Below are positions 32,415 to 42,233 of a stretch of 64,000 nt of DNA, piece after piece. The notes under the pieces are model-generated. The model ran no database searches. It was given only the letters and a program-made list of their open reading frames with translations, and was not told where the DNA came from. The stretch is from Borborobacter arsenicus (GTDB lineage Bacteria; Pseudomonadota; Alphaproteobacteria; Rhizobiales; Rhizobiaceae), in assembly GCF_003934165.1 (NCBI RefSeq), contig NZ_RKST01000008.1:62001-126000 (forward strand). Reading direction: 5' to 3'. Within the stretch, counting starts at the first letter, position 1, and each line of letters starts with the position of its first letter. A program made the translations under genes and the position numbers.

Positions 32415-35400
32415 ACCTGATCAAATCGCTGGGCCTGCCGAAAGGCGGCAGCACCGGTCAATTCGTTGTCGACGGCGTGGCCGATGGTTACGAGGCGTTC
32501 GCGCTTGCACAGGCGGCGGCTGAAATTACACCGGACGGCCCGCTTGTCTTCGTCGCGCGTGATGGCCAGCGCCTGCCGGCGATCATCGAGGCACTCGCCT
32601 TTGTTGCACCTGGCCTGCCGGTGCTGGAATTCCCCGCATGGGACTGCCTGCCCTATGACCGTGTTTCACCGGGGTCGGAAGCTGCGGCGCGGCGTCTGGA
32701 TGCGTTGGCTGCCATGGCTGCCCTGGCGAAGGAACCGCATCGTGCTGTCATCCTGACGACGGCAAATGCGCTTTTGCAGCGTATTCCGCCTGCCGAAGCG
32801 ATCGAGGCTCAGACCTTCCGCGCCAAGCCGGGCAACCAGGTCGACATGAATGTGCTGGTGTCGCGGCTCGAAAATTCGGGTTTCGACCGGGTCTCGACCG
32901 TGCGCGATATCGGCGAATTCGCCGTTCGCGGCGGCATTCTCGATCTCTATGCCCCCGGTTCGGCCGAGGCGCTGCGGCTCGACTTCTTCGGCGATACGCT
33001 GGAATCGATCCGCGCCTTCGACGTCGCCACGCAGCGCACCACTGGCCAGCGCAATCTGGTCACGCTGCAGCCGATGAGCGAAGTGACCTTGACGCCGGAT
33101 GCCATCAGCCGTTTCCGGCGCAGTTACATCGAAGCCTTCGGTGCGCCCTCGCGCGATGACGGGCTTTATGCGGCGATCAGCGAAGGCCGGCGCTTTGCCG
33201 GCATGGAGCATTGGCTGCCGTTCTTCTATGAGCGGCTGGAGACGCTGTTCGACTATCTGCCAGGCGTGCCGGTGGTGTTCGATCATCTGGCGCGCGAGGC
33301 GCTGGGCGAGCGTCACACGCTCATCCTCGACTATTACCAGGCACGCAAGGAGCAGGCGTCGGGTGCGCTGAAAGACGCTGTGCCCTACCAGCCTGTCCCG
33401 CCGGCGCAGATGTATCTTTCGCCAGACGATGTCTCGGCGGCGCTGCCGGATCGTATCGCGATCGAGTTCACCGGTTTCGATGCACCCGATCATGACGGCC
33501 GCAAGCTGTTGCGCGCTGGCGCGCATGCCGGCCGAGGTTTCGAGCTTGAGCGGGCTGATCCCAATATCAACGTGTTTGCCGCAGCCGTGACGCATATCAG
33601 CGAGATGCGCGCGGCCGGTCGGCGGGTAGTGATCGCCGGCTGGACGGAAGGCTCGCTCGATCGTCTGGCGCAAATCCTTGCCGAACATGAACTCGGCAAT
33701 CTCAAGCCGGTCTCGACGCTGGCCGAGGTGGCAAAATTGGCGGCAGGACAGGCGGGTCTTGCTGTGCTGCCGCTTGAAGCAGGCTTTGAGACTGACAGTT
33801 TCGTCATCGTTGCCGAGCAGGACATTCTCGGCGACCGGCTGGTGCGGCGTTCAAAGAAACGCAAACGTGCATCCGACTTCATTGCGGAGGCAGCTTCGCT
33901 GTCTGCAGGCGACGTTGTGGTTCACGCCGACCATGGGATCGGCCGCTTCATCGGCCTGCGTACCATCGAGGCAGTTGGCGCGCCACATGACTGCCTGGAG
34001 ATCCACTATGCCGGTGACGACCGGCTGTTTCTCCCGGTTGAAAATATCGAGCTTTTATCGCGCTATGGCTCCGATGCCACCGAAGCGACGCTCGACAAGC
34101 TGGGCGGCGGCGCCTGGCAATCGCGCAAGGCGCGGCTGAAAAAGCGCCTGCTCGAAATGGCAGGACAACTCATCCAGATCGCCGCCGAACGGCAATTGCG
34201 GGCGGCCCCGGCCTTCAATCCGCCGAACGGCGTTTATGACGAGTTCGCCGCGCGTTTCCCTTATGAGGAAACCGACGACCAGCAGCGGGCCATCGATTCC
34301 GTCATGGATGACCTGGCAGCTGGCAAGCCTATGGATCGTCTAATCTGTGGTGACGTCGGCTTTGGCAAGACCGAAGTGGCGCTGCGCGCCGCCTTCCTGG
34401 CGGCGATGGAAGGTTTCCAGGTCGCTGTGGTGGTGCCGACGACGCTGCTTTCGCGCCAGCATTTCAAGACCTTCTCGCAGCGTTTTTCCGGCCTGCCTCT
34501 GGTCGTGCGGCAGGCTTCCCGCCTTGTCGGATCGAAGGAGCTGGCGGAAACCAAGAAGGGACTGACCGAAGGCACGGTCGATATCGTCGTCGGCACGCAT
34601 GCGCTGCTCGGCTCATCCATCTCCTTCAAGAATCTCGGCCTGCTGATCATCGACGAGGAGCAGCATTTCGGCGTCAAGCACAAGGAGCGGCTGAAGGAGC
34701 TGAAAAGCGACGTGCATGTGCTGACGCTGTCGGCAACGCCGATTCCGCGCACCCTGCAGCTTGCCTTGACGGGTGTGCGCGAACTGTCGTTGATCGCCAC
34801 GCCGCCGGTCGACCGCATGGCGGTGCGCACCTTCATCTCGCCCTTCGATCCGCTGGTGATCCGCGAGACTCTGCTGCGTGAGCGCTATCGCGGCGGCCAG
34901 AGCTTCTATGTCGTGCCGCGCATTGCCGACCTTGGCGAAATCAAGGACTTCCTGCACGCTTCCGTACCGGAATTGAAGGTCGCGACAGCCCACGGCCAGA
35001 TGGCGCCGGGCGAACTCGACGACATCATGAACGCCTTCTATGACGGCCAGTATGACGTGCTCCTGTCCACGACCATTGTGGAATCCGGCCTCGACATCCC
35101 GACCGCCAATACGCTGATTGTGCATCGAGCCGACATGTTCGGCCTCGCGCAGCTCTACCAGTTACGCGGGCGGGTAGGGCGCTCGAAACTGCGCGCCTAT
35201 TCGCTGTTCACGCTGCCGGCAAACCGCAAGCTCACCGATACCGCCGACCGCCGGCTGAAGGTACTGCAATCGCTCGATACGCTGGGTGCTGGTTTCCAGC
35301 TTGCCAGCCACGACCTCGACATTCGCGGCGCCGGCAATCTCCTAGGCGAGGAACAGTCTGGCCATATCAAGGAGGTCGGTTTCGAGCTCTATCAGCAGAT

Positions 35401-35914
35401 GCTCGAAGAGGCGGTGGCCGAGGTAAAGGACAGCGGCGAAGTGCAGGACAGCGGCTGGTCGCCGCAGATCACTGTCGGCACGGCGGTGATGATCCCGGAC
35501 TCTTACGTGCCCGACCTGCAATTGCGCCTGGCGCTTTACCGCCGCCTGGGTGACCTCGAAACAGCGGAGGAGATCGACGGTTTCGCTGCCGAGATGATCG
35601 ACCGCTTCGGACCGCTACCCGAGGAAGTCCAGCACCTTTTGAAGATCGTCTTCATCAAGTCGCTGTGCCGCCGGGCCAATGTCGAGAAACTGGATGCCGG
35701 GCCGAAGGGCGTGGTCCTCCATTTCCGCAACCGACAATTTGCCGACCCGGCGGGTCTGGTGCGCTTCATTGGCGAACAAGGTTCGCTTGCCAAAATCCGC
35801 CCCGACCAGAGCGTGGTGTTCATCCGCGACTGGCCGTCTGCGGAAAAGCGCATGGCAGGCGCCGCCGTGGTGATGACGCAACTCACCCGCCTGGTCGAAA
35901 AGGTGGCGGCTTAA
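32411..35914 (+). CDS. mfd: Transcription-repair coupling factor Mfd
   Basis: 1167 residues. The UvrB-like N-terminal part is followed by the RNA-polymerase-binding domain beginning near VVHADHGIGRFIGLR. The helicase core has Walker A GDVGFGKTEVALRAAF and DEEQ in IIDEEQHFGVKHK. The C-terminal TRCF domain includes QLRLALYRRLGDLE. It removes stalled RNA polymerase and recruits UvrA. A Rhizobiales palindromic repeat begins just after the stop. Confidence 0.97.
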   Translation: MNLIKSLGLPKGGSTGQFVVDGVADGYEAFALAQAAAEITPDGPLVFVARDGQRLPAIIEALAFVAPGLPVLEFPAWDCLPYDRVSPGSEAAARRLDALAAMAALAKEPHRAVILTTANALLQRIPPAEAIEAQTFRAKPGNQVDMNVLVSRLENSGFDRVSTVRDIGEFAVRGGILDLYAPGSAEALRLDFFGDTLESIRAFDVATQRTTGQRNLVTLQPMSEVTLTPDAISRFRRSYIEAFGAPSRDDGLYAAISEGRRFAGMEHWLPFFYERLETLFDYLPGVPVVFDHLAREALGERHTLILDYYQARKEQASGALKDAVPYQPVPPAQMYLSPDDVSAALPDRIAIEFTGFDAPDHDGRKLLRAGAHAGRGFELERADPNINVFAAAVTHISEMRAAGRRVVIAGWTEGSLDRLAQILAEHELGNLKPVSTLAEVAKLAAGQAGLAVLPLEAGFETDSFVIVAEQDILGDRLVRRSKKRKRASDFIAEAASLSAGDVVVHADHGIGRFIGLRTIEAVGAPHDCLEIHYAGDDRLFLPVENIELLSRYGSDATEATLDKLGGGAWQSRKARLKKRLLEMAGQLIQIAAERQLRAAPAFNPPNGVYDEFAARFPYEETDDQQRAIDSVMDDLAAGKPMDRLICGDVGFGKTEVALRAAFLAAMEGFQVAVVVPTTLLSRQHFKTFSQRFSGLPLVVRQASRLVGSKELAETKKGLTEGTVDIVVGTHALLGSSISFKNLGLLIIDEEQHFGVKHKERLKELKSDVHVLTLSATPIPRTLQLALTGVRELSLIATPPVDRMAVRTFISPFDPLVIRETLLRERYRGGQSFYVVPRIADLGEIKDFLHASVPELKVATAHGQMAPGELDDIMNAFYDGQYDVLLSTTIVESGLDIPTANTLIVHRADMFGLAQLYQLRGRVGRSKLRAYSLFTLPANRKLTDTADRRLKVLQSLDTLGAGFQLASHDLDIRGAGNLLGEEQSGHIKEVGFELYQQMLEEAVAEVKDSGEVQDSGWSPQITVGTAVMIPDSYVPDLQLRLALYRRLGDLETAEEIDGFAAEMIDRFGPLPEEVQHLLKIVFIKSLCRRANVEKLDAGPKGVVLHFRNRQFADPAGLVRFIGEQGSLAKIRPDQSVVFIRDWPSAEKRMAGAAVVMTQLTRLVEKVAA

Positions 35915-35915
35915 A

Positions 35916-35990
35916 GCAATTCCAGGAAAAGTGGGAACCGGTTTTCCGTCCGGAATTGCGTAAAACAAAGAGTTAGAGCGGCTCTGAGGT
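35916..35990. repeat. Rhizobiales intergenic palindromic repeat
   Basis: Directly after the mfd stop, GCAATTCCAGGAAAA (35916-35930) and TTTTCCGTCCGGAATTGC (35942-35959) form an imperfect hairpin, followed by GTAAAACAAAGAGTTAGAGC. I recognise this as a type of short palindromic element spread in rhizobial and brucella genomes. It separates convergent genes mfd and the DsbA-family gene, where it could stop transcription from both sides. Confidence 0.65.
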
Positions 35991-36013
35991 TCAAAATATG
36001 AACGCTGTACGCC

Positions 36014-36700
36014 TCAATCGGCGGCAGGCTCCAGTTCCCCGCGAGCCTTGGCGGCCGCAACCTGACGGATGGCATCGGCAAGGGTGGGGGTTTCCTGCGC
36101 ACCCATCACCGCATATCTGCTCTCCAGCAGGAAGCAGGGTACGCCGGTGATGCCCATGCGCGAAGCGGTGGCGACTTCGTTGGCAACCGCGTCCCGATCC
36201 TTGTCGGTTGCCAGAAGAGCCGTCACGACAGGCGCATCCATGCCGGCCTCGCCCGCCGCCTCGATCAGCACCGCATGGTCGCCGACATTTTTACCTTCCT
36301 CAAAATAAAGCTGGAACAGCCGCCTTGCGAGCCGGTTCTGCACATCTCCACCGAAGGTGGCAGCCCAGCGGATGACGCGGTGGGCGTCGAGCGTGTTGGG
36401 CGAGACCTTGATGGCGTCGAAGTCGAAATCTATGCCTTCTGCGGCGCCGAGCGGCTGAATGCGCGCATGGATTTCGCGCAGCTTTTCATCGCTGCCGAAC
36501 TTCGCCAGCATATATTCCTTACGGTCCTTACCTTGGGGCGGAATGGTCGGGTCAAGCTGGAAAGGCCGCCAGCGAACCTGCACATCGATCTCGGGTACAG
36601 CGGCAAGCGCCTTGTCCAGGCGTCTTTGACCGATGAAGCACCAGGGGCAGACGACATCCGAAACGACATCGACGACGATGGCCTGCTGCTCGTTGCTCAT
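36014..36700 (-). CDS. DsbA-family oxidoreductase (FrnE-like)
   Basis: 228 residues from ATG 36700, with AAGGGA eight bases upstream. The CPWC active site is at about residues 18-21 (SDVVCPWCFIGQRRLD), and the cis-proline loop is in GITGVPCFLLESRYAVMGAQ. There is no signal peptide, so a cytoplasmic thiol oxidoreductase or polyketide-isomerase-like FrnE is expected. The stretch 36701-36722 separates it from the binding-protein gene upstream on the same strand, so they could share a transcript. Confidence 0.9.
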   Translation of the reverse strand: MSNEQQAIVVDVVSDVVCPWCFIGQRRLDKALAAVPEIDVQVRWRPFQLDPTIPPQGKDRKEYMLAKFGSDEKLREIHARIQPLGAAEGIDFDFDAIKVSPNTLDAHRVIRWAATFGGDVQNRLARRLFQLYFEEGKNVGDHAVLIEAAGEAGMDAPVVTALLATDKDRDAVANEVATASRMGITGVPCFLLESRYAVMGAQETPTLADAIRQVAAAKARGELEPAAD

Positions 36701-36722
36701 CTGGAAAATCCCTTCGTGCCGG

Positions 36723-38543
36723 TTACTCGGCCTTGTGCCACCAGGTCGGCAGCTGATAGCCGAATATAGGCGTCTTTGCCGGGTGCGCCAAATCGCTCCA
36801 ATAGGCCAGAAACTGCTGGGTGTTGTGCTGCATCGGCACAATATAGGCGCCCGAGATCAGCAGCCGATCGAGTGCGCGCACGGCTGCGACGTAAGCTTCC
36901 TTGTCGCGCGCGTTGAGCATGGCGTCGATCATCGCATCCACGGCGGGGTCAGCAACGCCGGCCAGATTGAAGGAGCCTTCGGTGTTGGCCGATTCCGAAC
37001 CCCAGCGGAAAATCAGTTCGATGCCCGGCGAAAGCGTGCCCTGAAATCCGGTCGTGCCGATCAGCACCTCGAAATCGAAACGTTGCTTGCGTGCCTGGAT
37101 TTGGTCGGCCTCGAGCGCGCGAATGACGACTTCGATGCCGATCTTCTGCAGCGTGCGCTGGTAGAGCGCGGCGAGGCGTTCCTCGCTCTGGGAGGCCGTC
37201 AATATCTCGAAGCCGAAAGGCTGGCCGTCCGGACCGATCATGCGGCCGTTCTGCAGGCTATAGCCGGCAGATTTGAGCAGCTCGAATGCAGCCTTGAGAA
37301 CCTTACGGTCGCGTCCTGAGCCGTCGGTCACCGGAGGCTTGTAGGTGCCGTCCATCACCTCGGGCAGGACTTTTCCGGGGAAGGGCGCAAGCAGCGCCGT
37401 TTCCACCGCGCTGGCGGGTTGTCCGAGCGCCGACAGCTCCGAACCCTGCCAATAGCTTGCCGTGCGCTGATATTGACCGGCGAACATATTCTTGTTGGCC
37501 CACTCGAAATCATAGAGCATGGCAAGTGCGCGCCGCACCACAGGATCGGAGAATTTGGGCAGCCTTGTATTGAAAAGGAAACCGGTGACCACCGGCGGCA
37601 ATCCGGTTTCGAAGGTTTCAGCAATCACCTTGCCGCTTTTCAGCGCCGGAAAATCAAAGCTGCGCTCACGCTTGACCGGATCGGCTTCGGCAAAGGTCGA
37701 ACAGATGCCTTTCTTGAAGGCTTCGAATTGCGCATTGGCGTTGAGAAAATATTCTATCGTGATGCGGTCGAAATTGTCGAAACCGCGCTTTGCCGGAATA
37801 TTCCTGGCCCAGTAGTCGGGGTTACGCTCGAAGATGATGCGCTGGCCCGGCACCACCTGCGCGACCCGGTACGGCCCGCTGCCGATCAACGGCTTCAGCG
37901 TGGTCTGGTCGAAAGTGTCCTTGTCGAACGCATGTTTCGGCAGGATGGGCGTCATGGCAATGATCAGCGGGAATTCGCGATCCGCCTTGTCGTTGAAGGT
38001 GAAGCGCACGCTGCGTTCGCCGGTCTTTTCCAGCTTTTCCACGCGCTTCATGCGGTCGCTATAGGGCGGGCGGCCTTTTTCGGTATAGACCTCATAGGTG
38101 AAAAGCACGTCCTCGGGCGTGATGGGTTTGCCGTCCGACCATTTCGCATTCGGATCGAGGTGAAATTCGATGCTGCTGCGGTCGGCAGGCATGTCCGCCG
38201 TCTTGGCCAGCAGCCCGTAAAGCGAAAAGGCCTCGTCGGCGCTGCGCTGCATCAGCGGCTCGAACACCAGATTGCCGAAGATCGTATCAATCATTCCGCG
38301 CGCAGTGGTGCGCAGGCTCTTGATGATGAATGGATTAAGATTGTCGAAGCTGCCGACCACGCAATGGGTGATGTCGCCGCCCTTGGGTGCGTCGGGATTA
38401 GCATAGGGAAAGCTCCTGAACCCATCCTGCAGCGCCGGCTCACCCTGCATGGCGATGGCGTGGACCGGCTCGGCCGTCGCCTGGACGGCAACGGCCGGTA
38501 GAAAAGCCAGCGCGGCACAGAACGAAAGATACATGCGGCGCAT
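36723..38543 (-). CDS. Periplasmic peptide-binding protein, SBP family 5 (YejA-like)
   Basis: 606 residues from ATG 38543. A signal peptide (MRRMYLSFCAALAFLPAVAV) is followed by a family 5 solute-binding domain with the usual PNAKWSDGKPITPEDVLFTY near residue 140. The length and the FPYANPDAPKGGDITHC opening fit the YejA group, which binds oligopeptides or microcin-like peptides. No permease or ATPase genes lie next to it, unlike yejABEF. A second in-frame ATG lies three codons further in and cannot be excluded as the start. Confidence 0.9.
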   Translation of the reverse strand: MRRMYLSFCAALAFLPAVAVQATAEPVHAIAMQGEPALQDGFRSFPYANPDAPKGGDITHCVVGSFDNLNPFIIKSLRTTARGMIDTIFGNLVFEPLMQRSADEAFSLYGLLAKTADMPADRSSIEFHLDPNAKWSDGKPITPEDVLFTYEVYTEKGRPPYSDRMKRVEKLEKTGERSVRFTFNDKADREFPLIIAMTPILPKHAFDKDTFDQTTLKPLIGSGPYRVAQVVPGQRIIFERNPDYWARNIPAKRGFDNFDRITIEYFLNANAQFEAFKKGICSTFAEADPVKRERSFDFPALKSGKVIAETFETGLPPVVTGFLFNTRLPKFSDPVVRRALAMLYDFEWANKNMFAGQYQRTASYWQGSELSALGQPASAVETALLAPFPGKVLPEVMDGTYKPPVTDGSGRDRKVLKAAFELLKSAGYSLQNGRMIGPDGQPFGFEILTASQSEERLAALYQRTLQKIGIEVVIRALEADQIQARKQRFDFEVLIGTTGFQGTLSPGIELIFRWGSESANTEGSFNLAGVADPAVDAMIDAMLNARDKEAYVAAVRALDRLLISGAYIVPMQHNTQQFLAYWSDLAHPAKTPIFGYQLPTWWHKAE

Positions 38544-38784
38544 GACGGCTGATCCCAATTCTTGTAATTTCTGCTGATTCGTTTTTGAATCTAACACGGT
38601 GGCGCTATTGTGAGCTCCGGTCGGCCGATCGCCAATATTCAGAGGCAACGGGGCTGGATTCGGAAGGTCGTGCGGTGTAACACGCCGGCGAGAGTCATGC
38701 TGTTGCCTTATTTTGCCAACAGGTAGCGTGGCCGATAGCTAAGCCGTGCCGGTCTCCGGATCATTTGAGAGGAATAGAGACAAG

Positions 38785-39414
38785 ATGACGAGCCTGAAAA
38801 CCGACACTGCCCGTCTTTCTGCCCTGGCCGCAGGCGTGGTCGGCCTGCTCGCAGTGGGTATTTCGCCTGCAGCGGCCCAGCAGTCGCCGCAAATCCCGGA
38901 AGGCTGGTTCAAGGCCTGTTCCAAGCAGGAAGATGTGGATATCTGCAATGTGCAGAACATCACCACGGCGGGGAACGGCCAGCTCATTACCGGCATCAGC
39001 ATGATCGAGCTCAAGGGCAAGGTGAACCGCAAGGTGTTCCAGGTCACGGTTCCCACCGGTCGCCTGGTTCCTCCCGGCATCGGGCTGCAGATCGACGGCG
39101 GCAAGGCGCAGAAGATCGACTACGTCATCTGCTTCCCGGATCGCTGCGTGGCAGAAGCCCAGCTTTCCGATCAGCTCGTCGCATCCTTCAAGAAGGGTTC
39201 GGAATTGACGCTGACCTCGGTGAACTTCCAGAATCAGCCTAACCCGATCAAGGTCTCGCTGAAGGGCTTCACCGGCGCCTATGACGGCCCGCCGCTCCAG
39301 CAGTCGGACCTTGAGGACCGCCAGAAGAAGTTGCAGGAATTCGTCAGCAAGAACAACGAAGACTTTGCCAAGAAGCTCAAGGAAGAGCAGGAAAAGGCAA
39401 AGGCAGCGAACTGA
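38785..39414 (+). CDS. Invasion-associated locus B (IalB) family protein
   Basis: 209 residues. Signal peptide ending SPAAAQQ, then the IalB domain with four cysteines (KACSK, DICNV, VICFPDRC) and the segment TVPTGRLVPPGIGLQIDGGK. The C-terminal 40 residues form a charged helix rich in lysine and glutamate. Homologues are periplasmic or envelope proteins; in Bartonella the family is linked to host-cell entry, but many free-living relatives carry it. AGAGGAA precedes ATG 38785. Confidence 0.9.
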   Translation: MTSLKTDTARLSALAAGVVGLLAVGISPAAAQQSPQIPEGWFKACSKQEDVDICNVQNITTAGNGQLITGISMIELKGKVNRKVFQVTVPTGRLVPPGIGLQIDGGKAQKIDYVICFPDRCVAEAQLSDQLVASFKKGSELTLTSVNFQNQPNPIKVSLKGFTGAYDGPPLQQSDLEDRQKKLQEFVSKNNEDFAKKLKEEQEKAKAAN

Positions 39415-39435
39415 GTTCACTGTATTTCGGGGACG

Positions 39436-39461
39436 GGCGGGGTTCTCAACCCCCGCCTTTT
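39436..39461 (+). terminator. Intrinsic terminator after the IalB gene
   Basis: GGCGGGGTT pairs with AACCCCCGCC across a three-base loop and is followed by TTTT. It ends the single-gene unit. The remaining bases up to hfq (39462-39681) should contain the hfq promoter, which I could not define. Confidence 0.7.
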
Positions 39462-39681
39462 CAGTGACTGAATCAGGCTACCAGCAACGAGTAGTTGTGC
39501 CGTGCGGCGTTTTTGGCGTTGCGGAACAATCGCCAGCCTGATAACCGCTTGGCGGGCATTACTCATCATATTTCATTAGCTTGCCGCAGCTTGCGGCAAG
39601 GCCTCGGTTTGCGCGCTTGACATGGGTCGATAATTTTGGCGCAGTGGTTCGCAAACGAGGGGATCGGCGAAAGATAAGAAA

Positions 39682-39921
39682 ATGGCGGAGCGGTCGCAAA
39701 ATCTTCAGGACCTTTTCCTGAACTCAGTTCGCAAGAGTAAGAATCCACTTACGATTTTCCTGATCAATGGCGTGAAACTGACAGGCGTCGTAACTTCTTT
39801 CGACAATTTCTGTGTGCTGTTGCGCCGCGACGGGCATTCTCAACTCGTCTACAAACACGCGATTTCCACCATCATGCCTAGCCAGCCGGTTCAGATGTTC
39901 GATGGCGAGGAAAACGGCTAG
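39682..39921 (+). CDS. hfq: RNA chaperone Hfq
   Basis: 79 residues, the usual short alphaproteobacterial form. Sm1 motif in [20 protein letters not shown] and Sm2 in [16 protein letters not shown], with the conserved VYKHAIST. It forms a hexamer that pairs small RNAs with mRNAs. The long acidic C-terminal tail of enterobacterial Hfq is absent. hflX follows after nine bases on the same strand. Confidence 0.97.
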   Translation: MAERSQNLQDLFLNSVRKSKNPLTIFLINGVKLTGVVTSFDNFCVLLRRDGHSQLVYKHAISTIMPSQPVQMFDGEENG

Positions 39922-39930
39922 GACATCTGA

Positions 39931-41295
39931 TTGGCCAAAAACAACCGGCAAGCGGACGAGGGCGCCCCAGCTGGCAGTGATACCAGTGCGGTCGTCATCG
40001 TGCCGGTGCTTTCACGCCCGCAGCGCGGCGAGGATGATTCGGGGCGTCCGCGCCTGACCCGCTCGCCGCAGGCGCGGCTCGATGAGGCTGTGGGGCTGGC
40101 CTGCGCCATCGATCTTGATCCCGTCCACACGTCCATTGTTCCCGTCGGCGAACCACGCCCGGCAACGCTGCTTGGCAGCGGCAAGGTCGAGGAACTGGCG
40201 CAGGTCGTGCATGACACCGGAGCCGAACTGGTCATCGTCGACCACCCGCTGACACCGGTGCAGCAGCGTAATCTGGAAAAGGCCGCAAACGCCAAGGTGC
40301 TGGACCGTACCGGGCTGATCCTGGAGATTTTCGGCCGGCGCGCCCGCACAAGGGAAGGAACCTTGCAGGTCGACCTCGCCCATTTGAACTATCAGAAGGG
40401 GCGGCTGGTCCGCAGTTGGACCCACCTTGAACGTCAACGCGGTGGCGCAGGCTTCCTGGGTGGTCCGGGCGAAACCCAGATCGAGGCCGACCGTCGCGCG
40501 TTGCAGGACAAGATCGTCAAGCTGAAGCGCGAGCTGGAAACAGTGCGCCGCACGCGCGACCTGCACCGTGCCAAGCGCAAGAAGGTGCCGTTCCCGGTGG
40601 TCGCCATTGTCGGCTACACCAATGCCGGCAAATCCACCCTGTTCAACCGGCTGACCGGGGCAGGGGTTCTTGCCGAGGATATGCTGTTTGCCACGCTCGA
40701 CCCCACTCTCAGGCGGGTACGCCTGCCGCATGGCACGTCTGTCATCCTGTCGGATACGGTCGGGTTCATTTCAGATCTGCCGACCCATTTGATCGCGGCT
40801 TTCCGTGCCACGCTGGAAGAAGTCGTCGAAGCCGACCTGATCATCCATCTGCGCGATATCTCCGACCCTGACACCACCGCCCAGGCCGAAGATGTAGAAC
40901 AGATTCTGCTCGATCTTGGCGTCGATCCCGCAGACAAGACGCGCATCATCGAGGTGTGGAACAAGATCGACCTGCTGGACGATGCCAATCGCGAGCACCT
41001 TCTCGGTGGCGGTTCCGCCAGCAGGCACGCTTCGCCAGTCGCGATCTCGGCGGCAACCGGAGAAGGGATCGATACACTTGCAGCACTGATCGAGGAACGG
41101 CTTTCCGGCGCGTTGGAGGAGATCACCGTTACGCTGGAGCCCAGTCAACTTGGCCTAATCGATTGGCTCTACCGCAACGGTGATGTGACCGGACGCTTGA
41201 ATAATGAGACTGGCAGCGTAACCGTCACATTGAACGCAACAACGGCAGCGCGAGAGGAGATTGAAAGCAGATTACATCGCGATAACAAGCGATAG
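39931..41295 (+). CDS. hflX: Ribosome-associated GTPase HflX
   Basis: 454 residues. The start is TTG 39931: AGGA lies seven bases upstream and no ATG is near. The N-terminal HflX domain includes KGRLVRSWTHLERQRGGAGF and the glycine-rich GGPGETQIEADRR. The GTPase domain has G1 GYTNAGKST and DTVGFISDLP. It rescues or splits stalled ribosomes. Operon with hfq is conserved in the group; the end is convergent with mazG, six bases apart. Confidence 0.96.
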   Translation: MAKNNRQADEGAPAGSDTSAVVIVPVLSRPQRGEDDSGRPRLTRSPQARLDEAVGLACAIDLDPVHTSIVPVGEPRPATLLGSGKVEELAQVVHDTGAELVIVDHPLTPVQQRNLEKAANAKVLDRTGLILEIFGRRARTREGTLQVDLAHLNYQKGRLVRSWTHLERQRGGAGFLGGPGETQIEADRRALQDKIVKLKRELETVRRTRDLHRAKRKKVPFPVVAIVGYTNAGKSTLFNRLTGAGVLAEDMLFATLDPTLRRVRLPHGTSVILSDTVGFISDLPTHLIAAFRATLEEVVEADLIIHLRDISDPDTTAQAEDVEQILLDLGVDPADKTRIIEVWNKIDLLDDANREHLLGGGSASRHASPVAISAATGEGIDTLAALIEERLSGALEEITVTLEPSQLGLIDWLYRNGDVTGRLNNETGSVTVTLNATTAAREEIESRLHRDNKR

Positions 41296-41301
41296 CGCCT
41301 G

Positions 41302-42126
41302 TTACTTCATTCTTTTTGCCTGCTGCCAGAGCACTTCCATTTCCTCGAGGGAGGCGTTCTCCAGGCTCGATCCGGCTTCAGTCAGTGCTTGTTCAACATA
41401 GTGGAAGCGGGATCGAAACTTTTCGTTGGTGCCGGCAAGCGCGGCTTCCGCATCGAGCTTGAGATGGCGGCCGAAATTCACCAGAGCAAACAGGACGTCG
41501 CCGAATTCGTCCTTCATCGAGCTTTCGTCGGCATTCGCCATGGCCTCTCGAAGTTCGGTAATTTCCTCCTCGATCTTGTCGAGTATGGGTCCGGCAGAGC
41601 CCCAGTCGAAACCGACACGGGCTGCCTTTTCCTGTAGTTTCAAGGCGCGGGTGAGCGTAGGAAGGGCGAGGGGAATTCCATCGAGAAACCCGCTGCCGTG
41701 ATCTTCTGCCGCGAGGCCTCGGGCTAGGCGTGCCTTGCGTTTTTCGGCCTTTTCCTCGGCCTTGATGGCCTCCCACATGCCCTTGGCCATGCCAGCGCTA
41801 CGTGCCTTTTCATCGCCGAAGACATGCGGATGGCGGCGGATCATCTTAGTGGTAATCGCCTCCACGACGTCGGCGAATGAGAATTCTCCGGCTTCCTCGG
41901 CCATGCGGGCGTGATAGACGACCTGGAGCAGGAGATCGCCGAGTTCGAGGCGCAGATCATCAAGGTCACCACGCGCGATAGCGTCGGCGACCTCATAGGC
42001 TTCCTCGATCGTATAGGGCGCAATGGTCTCGAAATTCTGTTCGACATCCCACGGACAGCCGGTTTCGGGCGCGCGCAAAGCGGCCATGATCTCGATAAGG
42101 CGCGAAATATCACGGGATGGGTGCAT
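41302..42126 (-). CDS. mazG: Nucleoside triphosphate pyrophosphohydrolase MazG
   Basis: 274 residues, normal length. Two MazG domains: the first has CPWDVEQNFETIAPYTIEEA and LRLELGDLLLQVVYHA; the second has KIEEEITELREA and DEFGDVLFALVNF, with the typical ExxE...D metal-binding pattern. It hydrolyses NTPs and affects ppGpp levels. In related genomes mazG usually follows hflX on the same strand; here it faces hflX. Confidence 0.96.
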   Translation of the reverse strand: MHPSRDISRLIEIMAALRAPETGCPWDVEQNFETIAPYTIEEAYEVADAIARGDLDDLRLELGDLLLQVVYHARMAEEAGEFSFADVVEAITTKMIRRHPHVFGDEKARSAGMAKGMWEAIKAEEKAEKRKARLARGLAAEDHGSGFLDGIPLALPTLTRALKLQEKAARVGFDWGSAGPILDKIEEEITELREAMANADESSMKDEFGDVLFALVNFGRHLKLDAEAALAGTNEKFRSRFHYVEQALTEAGSSLENASLEEMEVLWQQAKRMK

Positions 42127-42233
42127 GATCCGATGCTAAACGTCCGCAAGCTCTCACGCACCATAGAACGGCGGCGCTGTGTGCTTGTCCACAGGAAGGC
42201 ATTGACCAAACTTGCACCATCGCAAGGTCAAAA

